A stretch of DNA of 60,138 nucleotides from Fretibacterium sp. OH1220_COT-178. GTDB taxonomy: Bacteria; Synergistota; Synergistia; Synergistales; Aminobacteriaceae. The stretch lies in contig NZ_RQYL01000016.1 of NCBI RefSeq assembly GCF_003860125.1, positions 1-60,138 on the forward strand. Direction: 5' to 3'. Made by a program: the position numbers and the translations under genes. Positions 9,251-18,673 of this stretch are shown in pieces; the stretch's first letter is position 1, and the number at the start of each line of letters is the position of its first letter. The notes under the pieces are model-generated. The model was not told the origin of the DNA. It saw nothing but the letters and a program-made list of their open reading frames with translations, and did not search any database.

Positions 9251-10555
9251 GTGCTCGGGTCTTTCGGCGACGCCTTCAGACTGCCCGACCTGAAACGACG
9301 GATTCTCTTCACCCTCGGCGTCCTGTTCATCTTCCGCCTGGGGGCCCACATTCCCACGCCGGGCGTCGACACGGCGGCCATGGCCCAGCTTTTCGGCGGA
9401 AGCGGCGGCGGGGTCCTGGACTTCCTGAACCTTTTCTCGGGCGGAGCGTTGCAGCGTTTCAGCATCTTCTCGCTCGGGGTGGCGCCCTATATCAACTCGA
9501 GCATCGTCATGCAGCTCCTGGTGGTCATCTTTCCCTACCTGGAGAAGATGCAGAAGGACAACACCGAGGGAAGAAAGAAGATCGTCCAGTGGACGCGCTA
9601 CGGGGCGGTGCTCTTCGCCGTGGTGCAGTCCGTCGGCATGACGGCCTGGCTGGGTGGGCTCGGGATCTTCTCGGGCAGCTTTTTTCATGCCCTGCTGGTC
9701 GTGACGACCCTCACGGCGGGTTCCATCGCCGTGATGTGGATGGGCGAGGAGCTCTCCGATCACGGGATCGGCAACGGCATTTCCCTCCTGATCTTCGCCG
9801 GTATCGTCGCGCGGATTCCCGAGGCGATCGTCCAGAGCTGGACCATGGTACGGCTGGGACAGCTCAACCTGCTGGTCCTCCTGCTCGGCCTGGTCCTCAT
9901 GGTCGTTGTCGTCGCAGGCTGTATCCTGCTTCAGGAGGGGCAGCGGAGGCTTCCGGTGCAGTACGCCAAACGTGTGGTGGGCAACAAGGTGTACGGCGGG
10001 CAGAGCACGTTCATCCCCCTGAAGGTCAACCAGGCCGGGGTCATCCCCATCATCTTCGCCTCCTCGATCCTCGTCTTCCCCTACACGGTGGCGAACTTCT
10101 TCAGCGGGAGCTCCGTGGGCCAGTTCGTGCGCGACCTCTTTGCTCCGGGCAGCGTGTTCTACACGCTCTGCTACATCGCCCTGATCATCTTCTTCGCCTA
10201 CTTCTACACGGCGGTCGTCTTCAATCCCTCGGATATCGCCAACAACATGAAGAAGTACGGCGGCTTCATCCTGGGCATCCGGCCGGGGCAGCCGACGGCG
10301 GACTACATCACGAAAGTGATGGAGCGCATTACGCTGGGCGGAGCCGTATTTTTGGCAGTCGTAGCGCTGATCCCCAATTTCATGTCCTCGGTCATGGGAG
10401 TGAGAAGCTTCTACTTCGGGGGAACGGCGGTCCTGATTGTCGTTGGTGTCGCGCTGGACACGGTGCATCAGATCGAGGCGCAGCTTTTGATGCGCCATTA
10501 CGACGGCATCCTGAAGAAATCCGGAGGAAAGTCGGGCAGCCTGCTCCGTATGTAA
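9251..10555 (+). CDS. secY: Protein translocase subunit SecY
   Basis: SecY is the channel of the Sec translocon in the inner membrane. The 434-residue product has ten predicted membrane segments, the IPTPGVD motif near residue 38 and the PYINSSIVMQLL segment of TM2. The start is GTG 9251, two bases after rplO. Position between rplO and adk is standard. Confidence 0.97.
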   Translation: MLGSFGDAFRLPDLKRRILFTLGVLFIFRLGAHIPTPGVDTAAMAQLFGGSGGGVLDFLNLFSGGALQRFSIFSLGVAPYINSSIVMQLLVVIFPYLEKMQKDNTEGRKKIVQWTRYGAVLFAVVQSVGMTAWLGGLGIFSGSFFHALLVVTTLTAGSIAVMWMGEELSDHGIGNGISLLIFAGIVARIPEAIVQSWTMVRLGQLNLLVLLLGLVLMVVVVAGCILLQEGQRRLPVQYAKRVVGNKVYGGQSTFIPLKVNQAGVIPIIFASSILVFPYTVANFFSGSSVGQFVRDLFAPGSVFYTLCYIALIIFFAYFYTAVVFNPSDIANNMKKYGGFILGIRPGQPTADYITKVMERITLGGAVFLAVVALIPNFMSSVMGVRSFYFGGTAVLIVVGVALDTVHQIEAQLLMRHYDGILKKSGGKSGSLLRM

Positions 10556-10576
10556 GGGCATAGGAGGCGAGTCACC

Positions 10577-11230
10577 ATGAGGTTGGTCCTTTTGGGTGCT
10601 CCTGGGTCGGGAAAGGGAACCCAGGCCGCTTTTTTGAAGGAACGCTGTGGTTGCGTCCACGTTTCGACGGGCGATATCTTTCGGAAAAACCTGAAGGAGG
10701 AGACCCCGCTCGGCCTTCTTGCCCGGGAGTACATGGACAAGGGAGCCCTTGTTCCGGACGAGGTCGTCCTGAAGATGGTTTCGGAGCGTCTTCTCGAGCC
10801 CGACGTGAAGTCGGGGTTTCTCCTGGACGGATTTCCCCGTACCATCGCGCAGGCGGAATTTCTCGACGCGTTTCTGGGCGAGCGCGATCTGGGACTGGAT
10901 GTGGTGATCCTCTTCGACATCGAGGATGAGGTTCTGGTGCGGCGCCTCTCGAACCGTCGGACCTGCCGTTCCTGCGGCGGGATCTTCAACCTTCTGACCC
11001 TCGAGGGGGACAAGCACGCCTGTCCCGCTTGCCGCGGTGAGCTCCATCAGAGGGATGACGACGAGGAGTCCGTGATTCGCAATCGTCTGAAGGTGTTCCA
11101 CGAACAGACGCGGCCTTTGGTCGACTGGTATGCGGGCAAGGGACTTTTAAGCTCCGTCGACGCCTCGCGGACGCCCGAGGCGATCTCCGAAGAGATCGCG
11201 GCGATTCTGAAAGAGCATGGTGCATCTTAA
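10577..11230 (+). CDS. adk: Adenylate kinase
   Basis: Converts AMP and ATP to two ADP in the cytosol. The P-loop GAPGSGKGTQ is at residues 7-16, the AMP-binding DGFPRT near residue 84, and a long LID carries four cysteines (CRSC near 130, CPAC near 150), the zinc-type LID. The 217-residue length is normal. The 3' end overlaps map by 14 bases. Confidence 0.97.
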   Translation: MRLVLLGAPGSGKGTQAAFLKERCGCVHVSTGDIFRKNLKEETPLGLLAREYMDKGALVPDEVVLKMVSERLLEPDVKSGFLLDGFPRTIAQAEFLDAFLGERDLGLDVVILFDIEDEVLVRRLSNRRTCRSCGGIFNLLTLEGDKHACPACRGELHQRDDDEESVIRNRLKVFHEQTRPLVDWYAGKGLLSSVDASRTPEAISEEIAAILKEHGAS

Positions 11231-11993
11231 GTCCGAGCAGGAGCTCGTCCGGATGCGCCGGGCGGGCAAGGTGGTGGCGGAGGTTCTGGACCTTCTGAGG
11301 GAGGTCGTCCGACCGGGTGTCTCCACGGGCGAGCTGGATCGCATCGCCGAGGAGCACATTCGATCCTGCGGCGCTTCGCCGGCGTTCAAGGGCTACCGTC
11401 CCTCTCCCTCCATGAGCCCCTTTCCGGGGACGATCTGCGCCTCGATCAACGAGGAGGTCGTACACGGGTTTCCGAGCGACGACCGCAGACTCGAGGAGGG
11501 AGACATTCTGAGCGTGGACGTCGGGGCCTGTCTTGAGGGCTACTATGGAGATGCCGCCTGTACCTACCCCGTAGGGACGATCGGCGGGGCGAGGCAGAAG
11601 CTTCTCGAGGTGACCGAAGAATCCCTGAACCGGGCCATAGCGGCAGCTCTGAAGGGCCGGACGATCGGGGACATCGGTCATGCGGTCGAATCCTTCGCCT
11701 CCCCCCTCGGGTACGGCATCGTCCGGGACTACACGGGGCACGGTGTGGGGAAAAAACTCCACGAGGCGCCCCAGGTTCCGAACTTCGGTCGTCCGGGACG
11801 GGGGGTGACCCTCCAGAGGGGCATGACCCTGGCCATAGAGCCCATGATCATGACAGGGCGCGAGGAGGTCGCGCTCGGACGGGACGGCTGGCTGGTCGTT
11901 ACCGCCGACGGTTCCGATGCAGCGCATTTTGAGCGGTCGATCGCCATTACGGACGATGGGCCGGAGATTTTGACTCCATGGACAAGTCCTTAG
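11217..11993 (+). CDS. map: Methionine aminopeptidase, type I
   Basis: Removes the initiator Met from nascent proteins. The 258-residue product has all five metal ligands in context: two Asp in DVGACLEGYYGDAA, His in GHGVGKKLHE, Glu in AIEPM and Glu in FERSIAI. ATG 11217 lies inside adk and overlaps it by 14 bases; this start gives the normal length. Its own end overlaps the next gene by 16 bases. Confidence 0.96.
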   Translation: MVHLKSEQELVRMRRAGKVVAEVLDLLREVVRPGVSTGELDRIAEEHIRSCGASPAFKGYRPSPSMSPFPGTICASINEEVVHGFPSDDRRLEEGDILSVDVGACLEGYYGDAACTYPVGTIGGARQKLLEVTEESLNRAIAAALKGRTIGDIGHAVESFASPLGYGIVRDYTGHGVGKKLHEAPQVPNFGRPGRGVTLQRGMTLAIEPMIMTGREEVALGRDGWLVVTADGSDAAHFERSIAITDDGPEILTPWTSP

Positions 11994-12286
11994 ACCCCCG
12001 CTTCGGACCCTACAGACTGGGGCAGGTGGTGCGCTCCAGGAGGGGCAAGGACAGGGGAAGCCTTTACGTGATCGTGGGCTTTCCGCAAGAGGACAGATTG
12101 GCCTTGGCGGACGCGGGCAAGTTCAACCTTTCGCGGCCCAAAAGGAAGAATCCGAAGCACGTGCAGCCGACGCTGCGGTGCGCGGCGGAGGTCGCCGACC
12201 TGGTTGTGGCGGGCAAGGACATTGATCGCGGGCGGCTGTGCCAGATTCTGCGGACGCTCGATGGAGATGCGCTGAGCGAAGAATAG
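11978..12286 (+). CDS. KOW-domain RNA-binding protein, L14e-like
   Basis: A 102-residue protein with a KOW-type segment (YRLGQVVRSRRGKDRGSLYV, about residues 12-31). Such proteins occur between map and infA in several anaerobes and resemble archaeal/eukaryotic L14e, so a ribosome-associated role is likely but unproven. The start overlaps the end of map by 16 bases. Residues 45-60 are strongly basic (KFNLSRPKRKNPKHV), fitting RNA binding. Confidence 0.8.
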   Translation: MDKSLDPRFGPYRLGQVVRSRRGKDRGSLYVIVGFPQEDRLALADAGKFNLSRPKRKNPKHVQPTLRCAAEVADLVVAGKDIDRGRLCQILRTLDGDALSEE

Positions 12287-12315
12287 AAAATCGGAACGGA
12301 GAGGCAGGGTAGCGT

Positions 12316-12537
12316 ATGGCAAACAAAGAGGAAGTCATCGAAGCGAGGGGCGTCGTCTCGGAACCTCTCCCGAACGCCATGTTTCGCGTGGAGCTGGAGA
12401 ATGGACATAAGCTTCTGGCGCACGTCTCGGGCAAGATGAGAATGCATTTCATCCGGATTCTTCCCGGGGACAAGGTTCTGGTCGAGGTGTCCCCTTACGA
12501 TCTGACCCGAGGAAGGATCATCTACCGCTATAAATGA
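12316..12537 (+). CDS. infA: Translation initiation factor IF-1
   Basis: IF-1 occupies the A site during initiation. The 73-residue OB-fold product has [19 protein letters not shown] and ends [10 protein letters not shown], both diagnostic. It has a GGAGAGG ribosome site. A 111-base non-coding gap containing a GGGG-T5-CCCC hairpin-like segment (about 12602-12613) follows before rpmJ. Confidence 0.97.
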   Translation: MANKEEVIEARGVVSEPLPNAMFRVELENGHKLLAHVSGKMRMHFIRILPGDKVLVEVSPYDLTRGRIIYRYK

Positions 12538-12648
12538 AGGTGCATGTCGTTCCGTCTTCGAGCCCTGTCGCGACGAGCGGCCTGCGGCGGGAGATGGAAT
12601 AGGGGTTTTTCCCCGCTATTACGAGTTTTTTGCTGAGGAGTGGGAACA

Positions 12649-12774
12649 ATGAAGGTGAAACCGTCGGTCAAGCCGATCTGTGAGTTTTGTCGAGTGATCC
12701 GGCGCAACGGCGTCGTGCGTATCATCTGCAGTCGGGACGCGCGTCACAAGCAGCGGCAGGGTGCAAGGAGGTAA
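12649..12774 (+). CDS. rpmJ: 50S ribosomal protein L36
   Basis: A 41-residue gene that size filters easily miss. It begins [20 protein letters not shown] and has the C+ type zinc ligands: CEFC at residues 11-14, Cys27 and His33. The tail is a little longer than the usual 37-38 residues. ATG 12649 lies eight bases after GAGGAGTGG, and rpsM starts four bases after its stop. Confidence 0.96.
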   Translation: MKVKPSVKPICEFCRVIRRNGVVRIICSRDARHKQRQGARR

Positions 12775-12778
12775 GGGA

Positions 12779-13156
12779 ATGGCTCGTATTGCAGGTGTGG
12801 ACATCCCGCGCGAGAAGCGCGTCGAAATTGCGTTGACCTATATCTTCGGGATCGGGCTTCCCTCCTCCAAGAAGATCCTGGCCGCTACGGGGGTCGATCC
12901 GAACGCCCGCGTCAAGGACCTCTCGGAGGCGGACGTCCAGAAGCTGCGCCGCGAGATCGAGGACCACTACCACGTGGAGGGCGACCTGCGCCGCGAGGTC
13001 TCCATGAACATCAAGCGGCTGATCGATATCGGCTGCTACAGGGGCCTTCGTCACAAGCAGGGCCTTCCGGTGAGAGGGCAGCGGACGAAGACCAACGCCA
13101 GGACCCGTAAGGGGCCGCGCCGGACTGTCGCGAACAAGAAGATGGCAGGCAAGTAG
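12779..13156 (+). CDS. rpsM: 30S ribosomal protein S13
   Basis: S13 contacts the P-site tRNA and bridges to L5. The start is ATG 12779 ([16 protein letters not shown]), with AGGAGG inside the end of rpmJ; the open frame upstream is the end of rpmJ out of frame. The 125-residue product has the C-terminal [19 protein letters not shown] signature. A 141-base gap follows. Confidence 0.97.
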   Translation: MARIAGVDIPREKRVEIALTYIFGIGLPSSKKILAATGVDPNARVKDLSEADVQKLRREIEDHYHVEGDLRREVSMNIKRLIDIGCYRGLRHKQGLPVRGQRTKTNARTRKGPRRTVANKKMAGK

Positions 13157-13297
13157 GCCTGAGCCCGTCGGGCGAGATATTTTGGGCAACGCCCTTTTTG
13201 ATCCAGGGGCCGGGCTGTTGGCGTTCAGGAATTCCATTTCCGGGTCCAATCGATTTTTGACTTTACAGTCTCGAATTTTAGAGGAGGCGAAACACGC

Positions 13298-13690
13298 GTG
13301 GCCAAAAGAACGGTCCGTAGGGGCAAGAAGCGTGAAAAGAAAAATATAAGCTATGGGGTGGCGCACATCTATTCCACCTTCAACAATACGATTCTGTGCA
13401 TCAGCGACCGGGGCGGCAATGTCCTCTCCTGGTCCAGCGGGGGCAACGTGGGCTTCAAGGGTACCCGAAAGTCCACTCCTTTTGCGGCCCAGATCTCGGC
13501 TCAGCAGGTGGCCAAGGGGGCTCAGGAGCATGGTGTTCAGGAGATCGACGTTATCGTGAAGGGGCCGGGGCCGGGCCGCGAGTCCGCCATCCGCTCCCTT
13601 CAGGCGGCGGGCCTTCAGGTCAACCTGATCAAGGACACGACGCCCATTCCTCACAACGGTTGCCGTCCGCCGAAAAGACGCCGCGTCTAA
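13298..13690 (+). CDS. rpsK: 30S ribosomal protein S11
   Basis: S11 lines the mRNA exit site. The 130-residue product has [14 protein letters not shown] and ends [18 protein letters not shown], both diagnostic. The start is GTG 13298 with GAGGAGGCG upstream. rpsD, which usually comes next, is absent; rpoA follows after 89 bases. Confidence 0.97.
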   Translation: MAKRTVRRGKKREKKNISYGVAHIYSTFNNTILCISDRGGNVLSWSSGGNVGFKGTRKSTPFAAQISAQQVAKGAQEHGVQEIDVIVKGPGPGRESAIRSLQAAGLQVNLIKDTTPIPHNGCRPPKRRRV

Positions 13691-13779
13691 AATCGCCCCC
13701 TTGTTTTGGCGGCGAGAAAAGTTTATGGGCGTGACAAGGCTCGATCCTTCGACGTCTGTGAAGAATAGGAGCGTAAATT

Positions 13780-14790
13780 ATGTTGGAAACCTTGGAAATC
13801 TTACGGCCCGCGCTTAAGATAGAGGAGAACACCCCCACTTACGGGCGTCTGGCTTTGGAGCCTCTGGAGCGGGGGTATGGCATGACGCTGGGCAACGCCC
13901 TGCGCCGGGTGCTGCTCTCCTCCATCCGAGGTGCCGCCATTACGTCGGTCCGCATCGAGGGAGTACTGCACGAATTTAGCACCGTCCCGGGCGTACGTGA
14001 GGATGTCATCGAGATTTTGATGAATTTGAAACATGTCCCCGTCCGCTCCAAGAGCAACGAGGTGCGCGTGATCTCCGTGGAGCTCGAGAAGGCTGGGGTT
14101 GTTACGGCCAAGGACATCCAGGTGGACAGCGAGGTGGAGTTCGTCGACCCCGAGTCCAAGATCTGCACCCTGGAGAAGGGGGCCCGTCTCGCCATGGAGC
14201 TCTACGTGGAGCAGGGGACGGGGTATCTTTCCGCAGAGCGTCCCCGGCCGGCCTTCCTGCCGGTGGACGCCTTGCTTACCGATGCCATCTTCTCCCCTGT
14301 GCTCCGCGTGAACTACCGCGTGGAGGCGGCGCGCGTCGGGCAGAGGACGGACTACGAGCGCTTGGTCCTCGATGTCTGGACGAACGGCATCGTCTCTCCG
14401 GACGCAGCGGTGGGCGAGGCTGCGCAGATCATCCGGACCTACTTCGGGCACGTCGTCGCGAACCTCGAACAGTGCCGCGAGGAACACGTTGCGGGCTTCG
14501 AGCTCGCGGGGGAGGACCGGGGGGCGGAGACGAACGTCAAACTGCCTGACGGGAACGAGGAGTTTCTGGCCCGCCCGGTCAAGGACCTCGAGCTCTCCAT
14601 CCGGAGCGAGAATTGCCTGCTTCGCGGAGGCATCCAGACGATAGGGGATCTCCTCCAGAAGACGAGGGAGGATCTCCTGAAGATTCGGAATCTGGGCAAG
14701 ATATCCCTGAACGAGATCGGGGAGAGATTGGACAGCGCGGGCTTGAAGCTGCGCGAGAAAAAAGATATGAAAGCAACCAAGGAGGATTAA
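13780..14790 (+). CDS. rpoA: RNA polymerase alpha subunit
   Basis: Scaffold of RNA polymerase. Residues 1-230 form the dimerising N-terminal domain (PLERGYGMTLGNALRRVLLSS near residue 28). Residues 265-325 form the DNA-contacting C-terminal domain with its helix-hairpin-helix (GIQTIGDLLQKTREDLLKIRNLG). Length 336 is normal. ATG 13780 follows AGGAGCG. rplQ begins four bases after the stop. Confidence 0.97.
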   Translation: MLETLEILRPALKIEENTPTYGRLALEPLERGYGMTLGNALRRVLLSSIRGAAITSVRIEGVLHEFSTVPGVREDVIEILMNLKHVPVRSKSNEVRVISVELEKAGVVTAKDIQVDSEVEFVDPESKICTLEKGARLAMELYVEQGTGYLSAERPRPAFLPVDALLTDAIFSPVLRVNYRVEAARVGQRTDYERLVLDVWTNGIVSPDAAVGEAAQIIRTYFGHVVANLEQCREEHVAGFELAGEDRGAETNVKLPDGNEEFLARPVKDLELSIRSENCLLRGGIQTIGDLLQKTREDLLKIRNLGKISLNEIGERLDSAGLKLREKKDMKATKED

Positions 14791-14794
14791 TGCT

Positions 14795-15154
14795 ATGAGA
14801 CACCGTGTGGATCATAGAACGCTTGGCCGCTACGGCAGCCACAGGAGGGCGATGCTTGCCAATATGGCCGCCAGCCTGTTTCTGAACGGCCAGATCCAGA
14901 CCACCGTCACCCGCGCCAAGGAGCTTCGTCGTGTTGCCGAGAAGCTGATCACCCGGGCGCGCGGCGGCTCCGTCCACGACATTCGCGTCGTGTTCTCCCG
15001 TATGCCCCACAAGGAGGCTGCAACGAAGCTGTTCGACGAGCTGGCGCCGCGCTACGCCTCCTTCGACAAGGGCGGCTATACGCGCATCGTCAAACTGGGG
15101 CACCGTTCCGGCGACGGCGCTCCAATGGCCATGATCCAGCTTATCGAGAGATAG
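14795..15154 (+). CDS. rplQ: 50S ribosomal protein L17
   Basis: L17 sits near the tunnel exit. The 119-residue product has LGRYGSHRRAMLANMAASLF (about residues 9-28) and ends with RSGDGAPMAMIQLIE, as in the family. It is the last ribosomal gene of the superoperon and is followed 25 bases later by the ECF transporter genes. Confidence 0.97.
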   Translation: MRHRVDHRTLGRYGSHRRAMLANMAASLFLNGQIQTTVTRAKELRRVAEKLITRARGGSVHDIRVVFSRMPHKEAATKLFDELAPRYASFDKGGYTRIVKLGHRSGDGAPMAMIQLIER

Positions 15155-15179
15155 GCAGGCCTCCCTTCGTCTTGAAGCT

Positions 15180-16919
15180 TTGAACTTTTCGAAGGAACCT
15201 CCCCTTCTCTCCCTGCGTTCCGTCTCCTTCTCCTACGATGGAGTGCGGCGGGTTCTGGACGATATATCGCTGGAGGTCCGCTCCGGAGAGCGGGTCGCCA
15301 TTCTGGGGCACAACGGTTCCGGGAAGTCGACGCTCGTCAGGATTTTAGGCGCTCTGCAAGTCCCTTTGCAGGGTGCCTATTTCATTTCGGGCCGCAACGT
15401 GACGGATATCCCCTTCGATGAGCTGCACCGAAGGGTTGGGGTCGTCTTCCAGAACCCGGAGAACCAGATCGTGGCGGCCTTGGTCGATGACGACGTCGCC
15501 TTTGCCCCCGAGAACCAGGGGCTCCCGTCCTCCGAGATTCAGGAGAGGGTGGATCGGGCCCTGGAGCGGGTGGGGATGGCGCATAAGCGTTCCGTTCCGG
15601 TCTCGGCGCTCTCGGGCGGCGAGAAGCAGCGGGTGGCGCTGGCCGGGGCGTTGGCCGCCAAGGTCGATTGCCTCGTTTTGGACGAACCCACCGCAATGCT
15701 GGACCCGGAGGGGCGTCTCGAGGTGGCCGAGGCCCTGAGGGCCATCCAGGCCTCGGGAACGACTTTGATTCAAGTCACGCACCAACTGGAGTGCCTGGAG
15801 GATGCGGACCGTATTCTCGTCCTGGAGAGGGGAAGATGGATTTGGCAGGGGGGAACGGACTGCTTCTGGCCGGCTGCTGCGGGGCTGGGCTTCGAGCTCT
15901 CCCCGCTTCGGCGGCTGTCCGCACGGCTCGTCTCGGCCGGAGTTCCGGTTCCCTCGGTCTCCGTCGGGGGGGTCGTCTCGGCGATAGGGGCGCACCTGAC
16001 GGAGACCGCCTCCCCGGAGCCGGAGGACGACCCCGACCCGATACCCCTCTCCGCTCCGATCACGCCCTTTCTGGAGGTGCGGGACCTGACCTTCCGCTTC
16101 GATTCCCCCTCGCAGGGGGGAACGGTTCTGGAGGGCGTAGCCGCGTCCTTTCCGAAGGGACGGTGGACCTCCATCGTGGGGCGCACCGGGAGTGGAAAAT
16201 CGACCCTGGTCCAGCACCTGAATGGGCTTTACAAGATTCAGTCGGGGGAGATTCTTTTGGGGGGAGAGCCCCTGCCCCAGAAGGGGGAGGCCCTGCATCG
16301 GCTTCGCGGAACGGTAGGGCTCGTCTTCCAGTCCCCCGAGGATCAGCTCTTCTCCGCGACGGTGCGGGAGGAGCTCTCCTTTGCGCCGGGGAACGCCGGC
16401 TTCGAGGGCGAGGCCCTGGAAGGGGCCGTTCGCGGGGCTCTGGATGCTGTGGGGCTGGGCGAGGACTTCCTGGCCCGCAACCCGCTCTCCCTCTCCGGAG
16501 GCGAACGCCGTCTGGTGGCCATAGCCTCGGTGCTTGCCGCCGACCCGGAATGCCTGGTCCTCGACGAGCCGATGGCCGGCCTCGACGCGGCCTACCGACG
16601 AAGGATGCTCTCCCTGTTCTCGGAACTGAGGGCCCAGGGACGGACGGTCGTCACCATCACTCACGACCTTGAGATGGCGTTCCGGTTCAGCGACCGGATT
16701 CTCGTCATGGACTCCGGGAAATCGAGGGGGGAGGGGAACGTCGGGGAGGCTCTGTCCTCGCTGATGGAGGTTCTGAGCCCGTCGGTCTGGCCCGAGATCC
16801 TTCAGGTCTCCGGACGGCTGCGAACGCGCTTCCCGGGAATTCCCCTGGCCTGGGACCCGGACGTTCTGTTCGAGTGGCTGACGGGCCGCATGGGATGCTC
16901 CCCGGCCCGACGCGCATAA
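15180..16919 (+). CDS. ecfA: ECF transporter ATPase, fused EcfA1-EcfA2
   Basis: A 579-residue protein with two ABC ATPase domains in one chain. Domain 1 has Walker A GHNGSGKST (about 42-50), signature LSGGEKQRV and Walker B CLVLDEPTA. Domain 2 has Walker A GRTGSGKST (about 338), LSGGERRLV and CLVLDEPMAGLD. Most ECF modules use two separate genes (ecfA1, ecfA2), so this is a natural fusion. It would energise vitamin or metal uptake with EcfT and an S component encoded elsewhere. The start appears to be TTG 15180. Position after rplQ and before ecfT-truA matches the conserved ECF locus. Confidence 0.93.
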   Translation: MNFSKEPPLLSLRSVSFSYDGVRRVLDDISLEVRSGERVAILGHNGSGKSTLVRILGALQVPLQGAYFISGRNVTDIPFDELHRRVGVVFQNPENQIVAALVDDDVAFAPENQGLPSSEIQERVDRALERVGMAHKRSVPVSALSGGEKQRVALAGALAAKVDCLVLDEPTAMLDPEGRLEVAEALRAIQASGTTLIQVTHQLECLEDADRILVLERGRWIWQGGTDCFWPAAAGLGFELSPLRRLSARLVSAGVPVPSVSVGGVVSAIGAHLTETASPEPEDDPDPIPLSAPITPFLEVRDLTFRFDSPSQGGTVLEGVAASFPKGRWTSIVGRTGSGKSTLVQHLNGLYKIQSGEILLGGEPLPQKGEALHRLRGTVGLVFQSPEDQLFSATVREELSFAPGNAGFEGEALEGAVRGALDAVGLGEDFLARNPLSLSGGERRLVAIASVLAADPECLVLDEPMAGLDAAYRRRMLSLFSELRAQGRTVVTITHDLEMAFRFSDRILVMDSGKSRGEGNVGEALSSLMEVLSPSVWPEILQVSGRLRTRFPGIPLAWDPDVLFEWLTGRMGCSPARRA

Positions 16920-16937
16920 GCGAGTGAGGAGATATCG

Positions 16938-17723
16938 ATGTATTTTTCCGCCACCTCCATGGGGCAGTACGTCCCGATCGATTCCCCGGTCCACCGGCTG
17001 GACCCCCGGGCCAAACTCCTCGGGCTCGTGCTCCTGGTGTCCGCCGTGTTCGCCTCGTCCGACCCCCTGTCCCTGGGGATTTGCATCCTGGCCCTGTTCG
17101 GCATCGTCTCCCTCTCCGGCCTTCCCTGGAGGACGATCCTGCGCTCCTCGCGCCCCATTCTCTTCCTGGTCGCCTTCACCCTCGTGTTCAACGTCGTGTC
17201 CGAGCTCTGGATGGGGCGTTCGTTCGGCGGCTCCCTGGCCCGGGGAGGCCTGACGGCGCTTCGGCTGATGGTGCTGATGCTCTTTGCCGTGCTGCTGCCG
17301 CTGACGACGGCCCCCCTGGAGCTGGCCGATGGGCTCGAACGTCTGCTGCGCCCCCTCGCCCGTTTCGGCTTTCCCTCCCACGAGTGTGCCATGATGACGG
17401 GGGTTGCGCTGCGTTTCATCCCTCTTTTGATGGAGGAGACGGACCGCATCATTCGGGCGCAGCTCTCTCGGGGGGCCCGCTTGGACCAGGGGGGGATCGT
17501 CCGCCGCGTCATGGCCTTTTTCCCCGTGTTGATCCCCCTCTTCGTCATCGTCTTTCGCAGGGCCGACGAGATGGCCCTGGCCATGGAGGCCCGTGGCTAT
17601 CGGGGGGGCGAGGGACGGACGAAAAGGCGCCCTCTGTGCTGGAAAAAAAGCGATACAGGCGCTACAATTTGCACCGTGTGTTTCGTCGTTCTTCTCCTCC
17701 TGCTGAGGAGGTTCTGGCTGTGA
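16938..17723 (+). CDS. ecfT: ECF transporter transmembrane subunit EcfT
   Basis: The membrane-embedded coupling protein of the ECF module, joining the ATPase to substrate-binding S components. The 261-residue product has several hydrophobic segments and the two Ala-Arg-Gly coupling motifs expected in the family (SRGARLDQ near residue 178 and MEARGYRGG near 218). It lies 18 bases after the fused ATPase and overlaps truA by four bases (GTGA). Confidence 0.93.
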   Translation: MYFSATSMGQYVPIDSPVHRLDPRAKLLGLVLLVSAVFASSDPLSLGICILALFGIVSLSGLPWRTILRSSRPILFLVAFTLVFNVVSELWMGRSFGGSLARGGLTALRLMVLMLFAVLLPLTTAPLELADGLERLLRPLARFGFPSHECAMMTGVALRFIPLLMEETDRIIRAQLSRGARLDQGGIVRRVMAFFPVLIPLFVIVFRRADEMALAMEARGYRGGEGRTKRRPLCWKKSDTGATICTVCFVVLLLLLRRFWL

Positions 17724-18553
17724 AGGGTTGGAAGTACGCCGCACAGATCGCCTATATGGGCGGCGGCTACTCGGGCTGGCAGCGCCAGAAGGAGGCCCTG
17801 GGCGTCCAGGAGGTTCTGGAGGACGCGTTGTCCCGGCTTTCCTCCGCGCCGGTCCGGGTGATCGGGGCCGGACGGACCGACAAGGGCGTCCACGCGGTGG
17901 GGCAGATGGCCTCCTTCCGTATGGACAGGGAGTGGGCTCCCGAACGCCTGCAGTTGGCGGCCAATTTTTACCTGCCCGAGGACGTGAGGGTCATGAGGGT
18001 CCATCCGGTCTCGGGGGGCTTCAATGCCCGGCGCAGCGCCCTGTGGCGGGAATACCGCTATTTCATCTGGCACGGCTGGGTCTGCCCGCCGCATCTCAAC
18101 GGGCTCGTCTGGTGGTGCAAGGCGCCGTGGTCGCTCGATCGGGCCCGGGCCGCCTGCCGGGTGCTGGAGGGCGAGCACGACTTCAGAGCCTTCTGCAAGA
18201 CGGGCGAGTGTCCGGAGCGAAGCGTCCGGACGCTGGAGCGCGTCCGTTGCCGCCGGTGGGGGCCCATGACCGTCCTGACGGTTCGGGCGCCCTCCTTTTT
18301 GATGAACATGGTGCGCATCATCGTGGGGAACGTCGACGCCGTGGCGAGGGGCAGGCGCTCCTTGGCTTGGCTGGAGGCGCTCCTGTCGGGGGATGCACGA
18401 TCCCGTTCCGCCGTGACCGCGCCCGCCTGCGGGCTCTACTTCTGGCGGGCGGCCTACGCGGAGCTCTTTGGCGGGCGTGCCGCCTCACCCCTCGGAGGCT
18501 GGTCCCCAGGCTTCTGGGGCGCACAGGGCGGGGCCGAGGACTGTGGGATTTGA
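17720..18553 (+). CDS. truA: tRNA pseudouridine(38-40) synthase
   Basis: Modifies U38-U40 in the tRNA anticodon arm. The catalytic Asp lies in GAGRTDKGVHAVGQ (about residues 48-61). The start is GTG 17720, overlapping the ecfT stop (GTGA); the open frame continues far upstream through ecfT but is not TruA-like. The 277-residue product is slightly longer than usual because of a divergent C-terminal tail after about residue 245. Confidence 0.93.
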   Translation: MKGWKYAAQIAYMGGGYSGWQRQKEALGVQEVLEDALSRLSSAPVRVIGAGRTDKGVHAVGQMASFRMDREWAPERLQLAANFYLPEDVRVMRVHPVSGGFNARRSALWREYRYFIWHGWVCPPHLNGLVWWCKAPWSLDRARAACRVLEGEHDFRAFCKTGECPERSVRTLERVRCRRWGPMTVLTVRAPSFLMNMVRIIVGNVDAVARGRRSLAWLEALLSGDARSRSAVTAPACGLYFWRAAYAELFGGRAASPLGGWSPGFWGAQGGAEDCGI

Positions 18554-18574
18554 GGTAAAATAGGAAATGGAAAA

Positions 18575-18611
18575 ACGCGTCCGTCGTAAGCGGGACGGCG
18601 TGTGTTTTTTT
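18575..18611 (+). terminator. Intrinsic terminator after truA
   Basis: Arms 18575-18582 (ACGCGTCC) and 18593-18601 (GGACGGCGT) pair with one bulged G, and a T-rich run follows at 18605-18611. It lies just after truA and before mreB, so it likely ends the ribosomal-ECF-truA transcription unit. Confidence 0.6.
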
Positions 18612-18673
18612 GTGGAAAGCCGCGTTACGACGAGGGAGCGTCCGGGACCTTGACCTCCCGAGGGGGTTTGACG

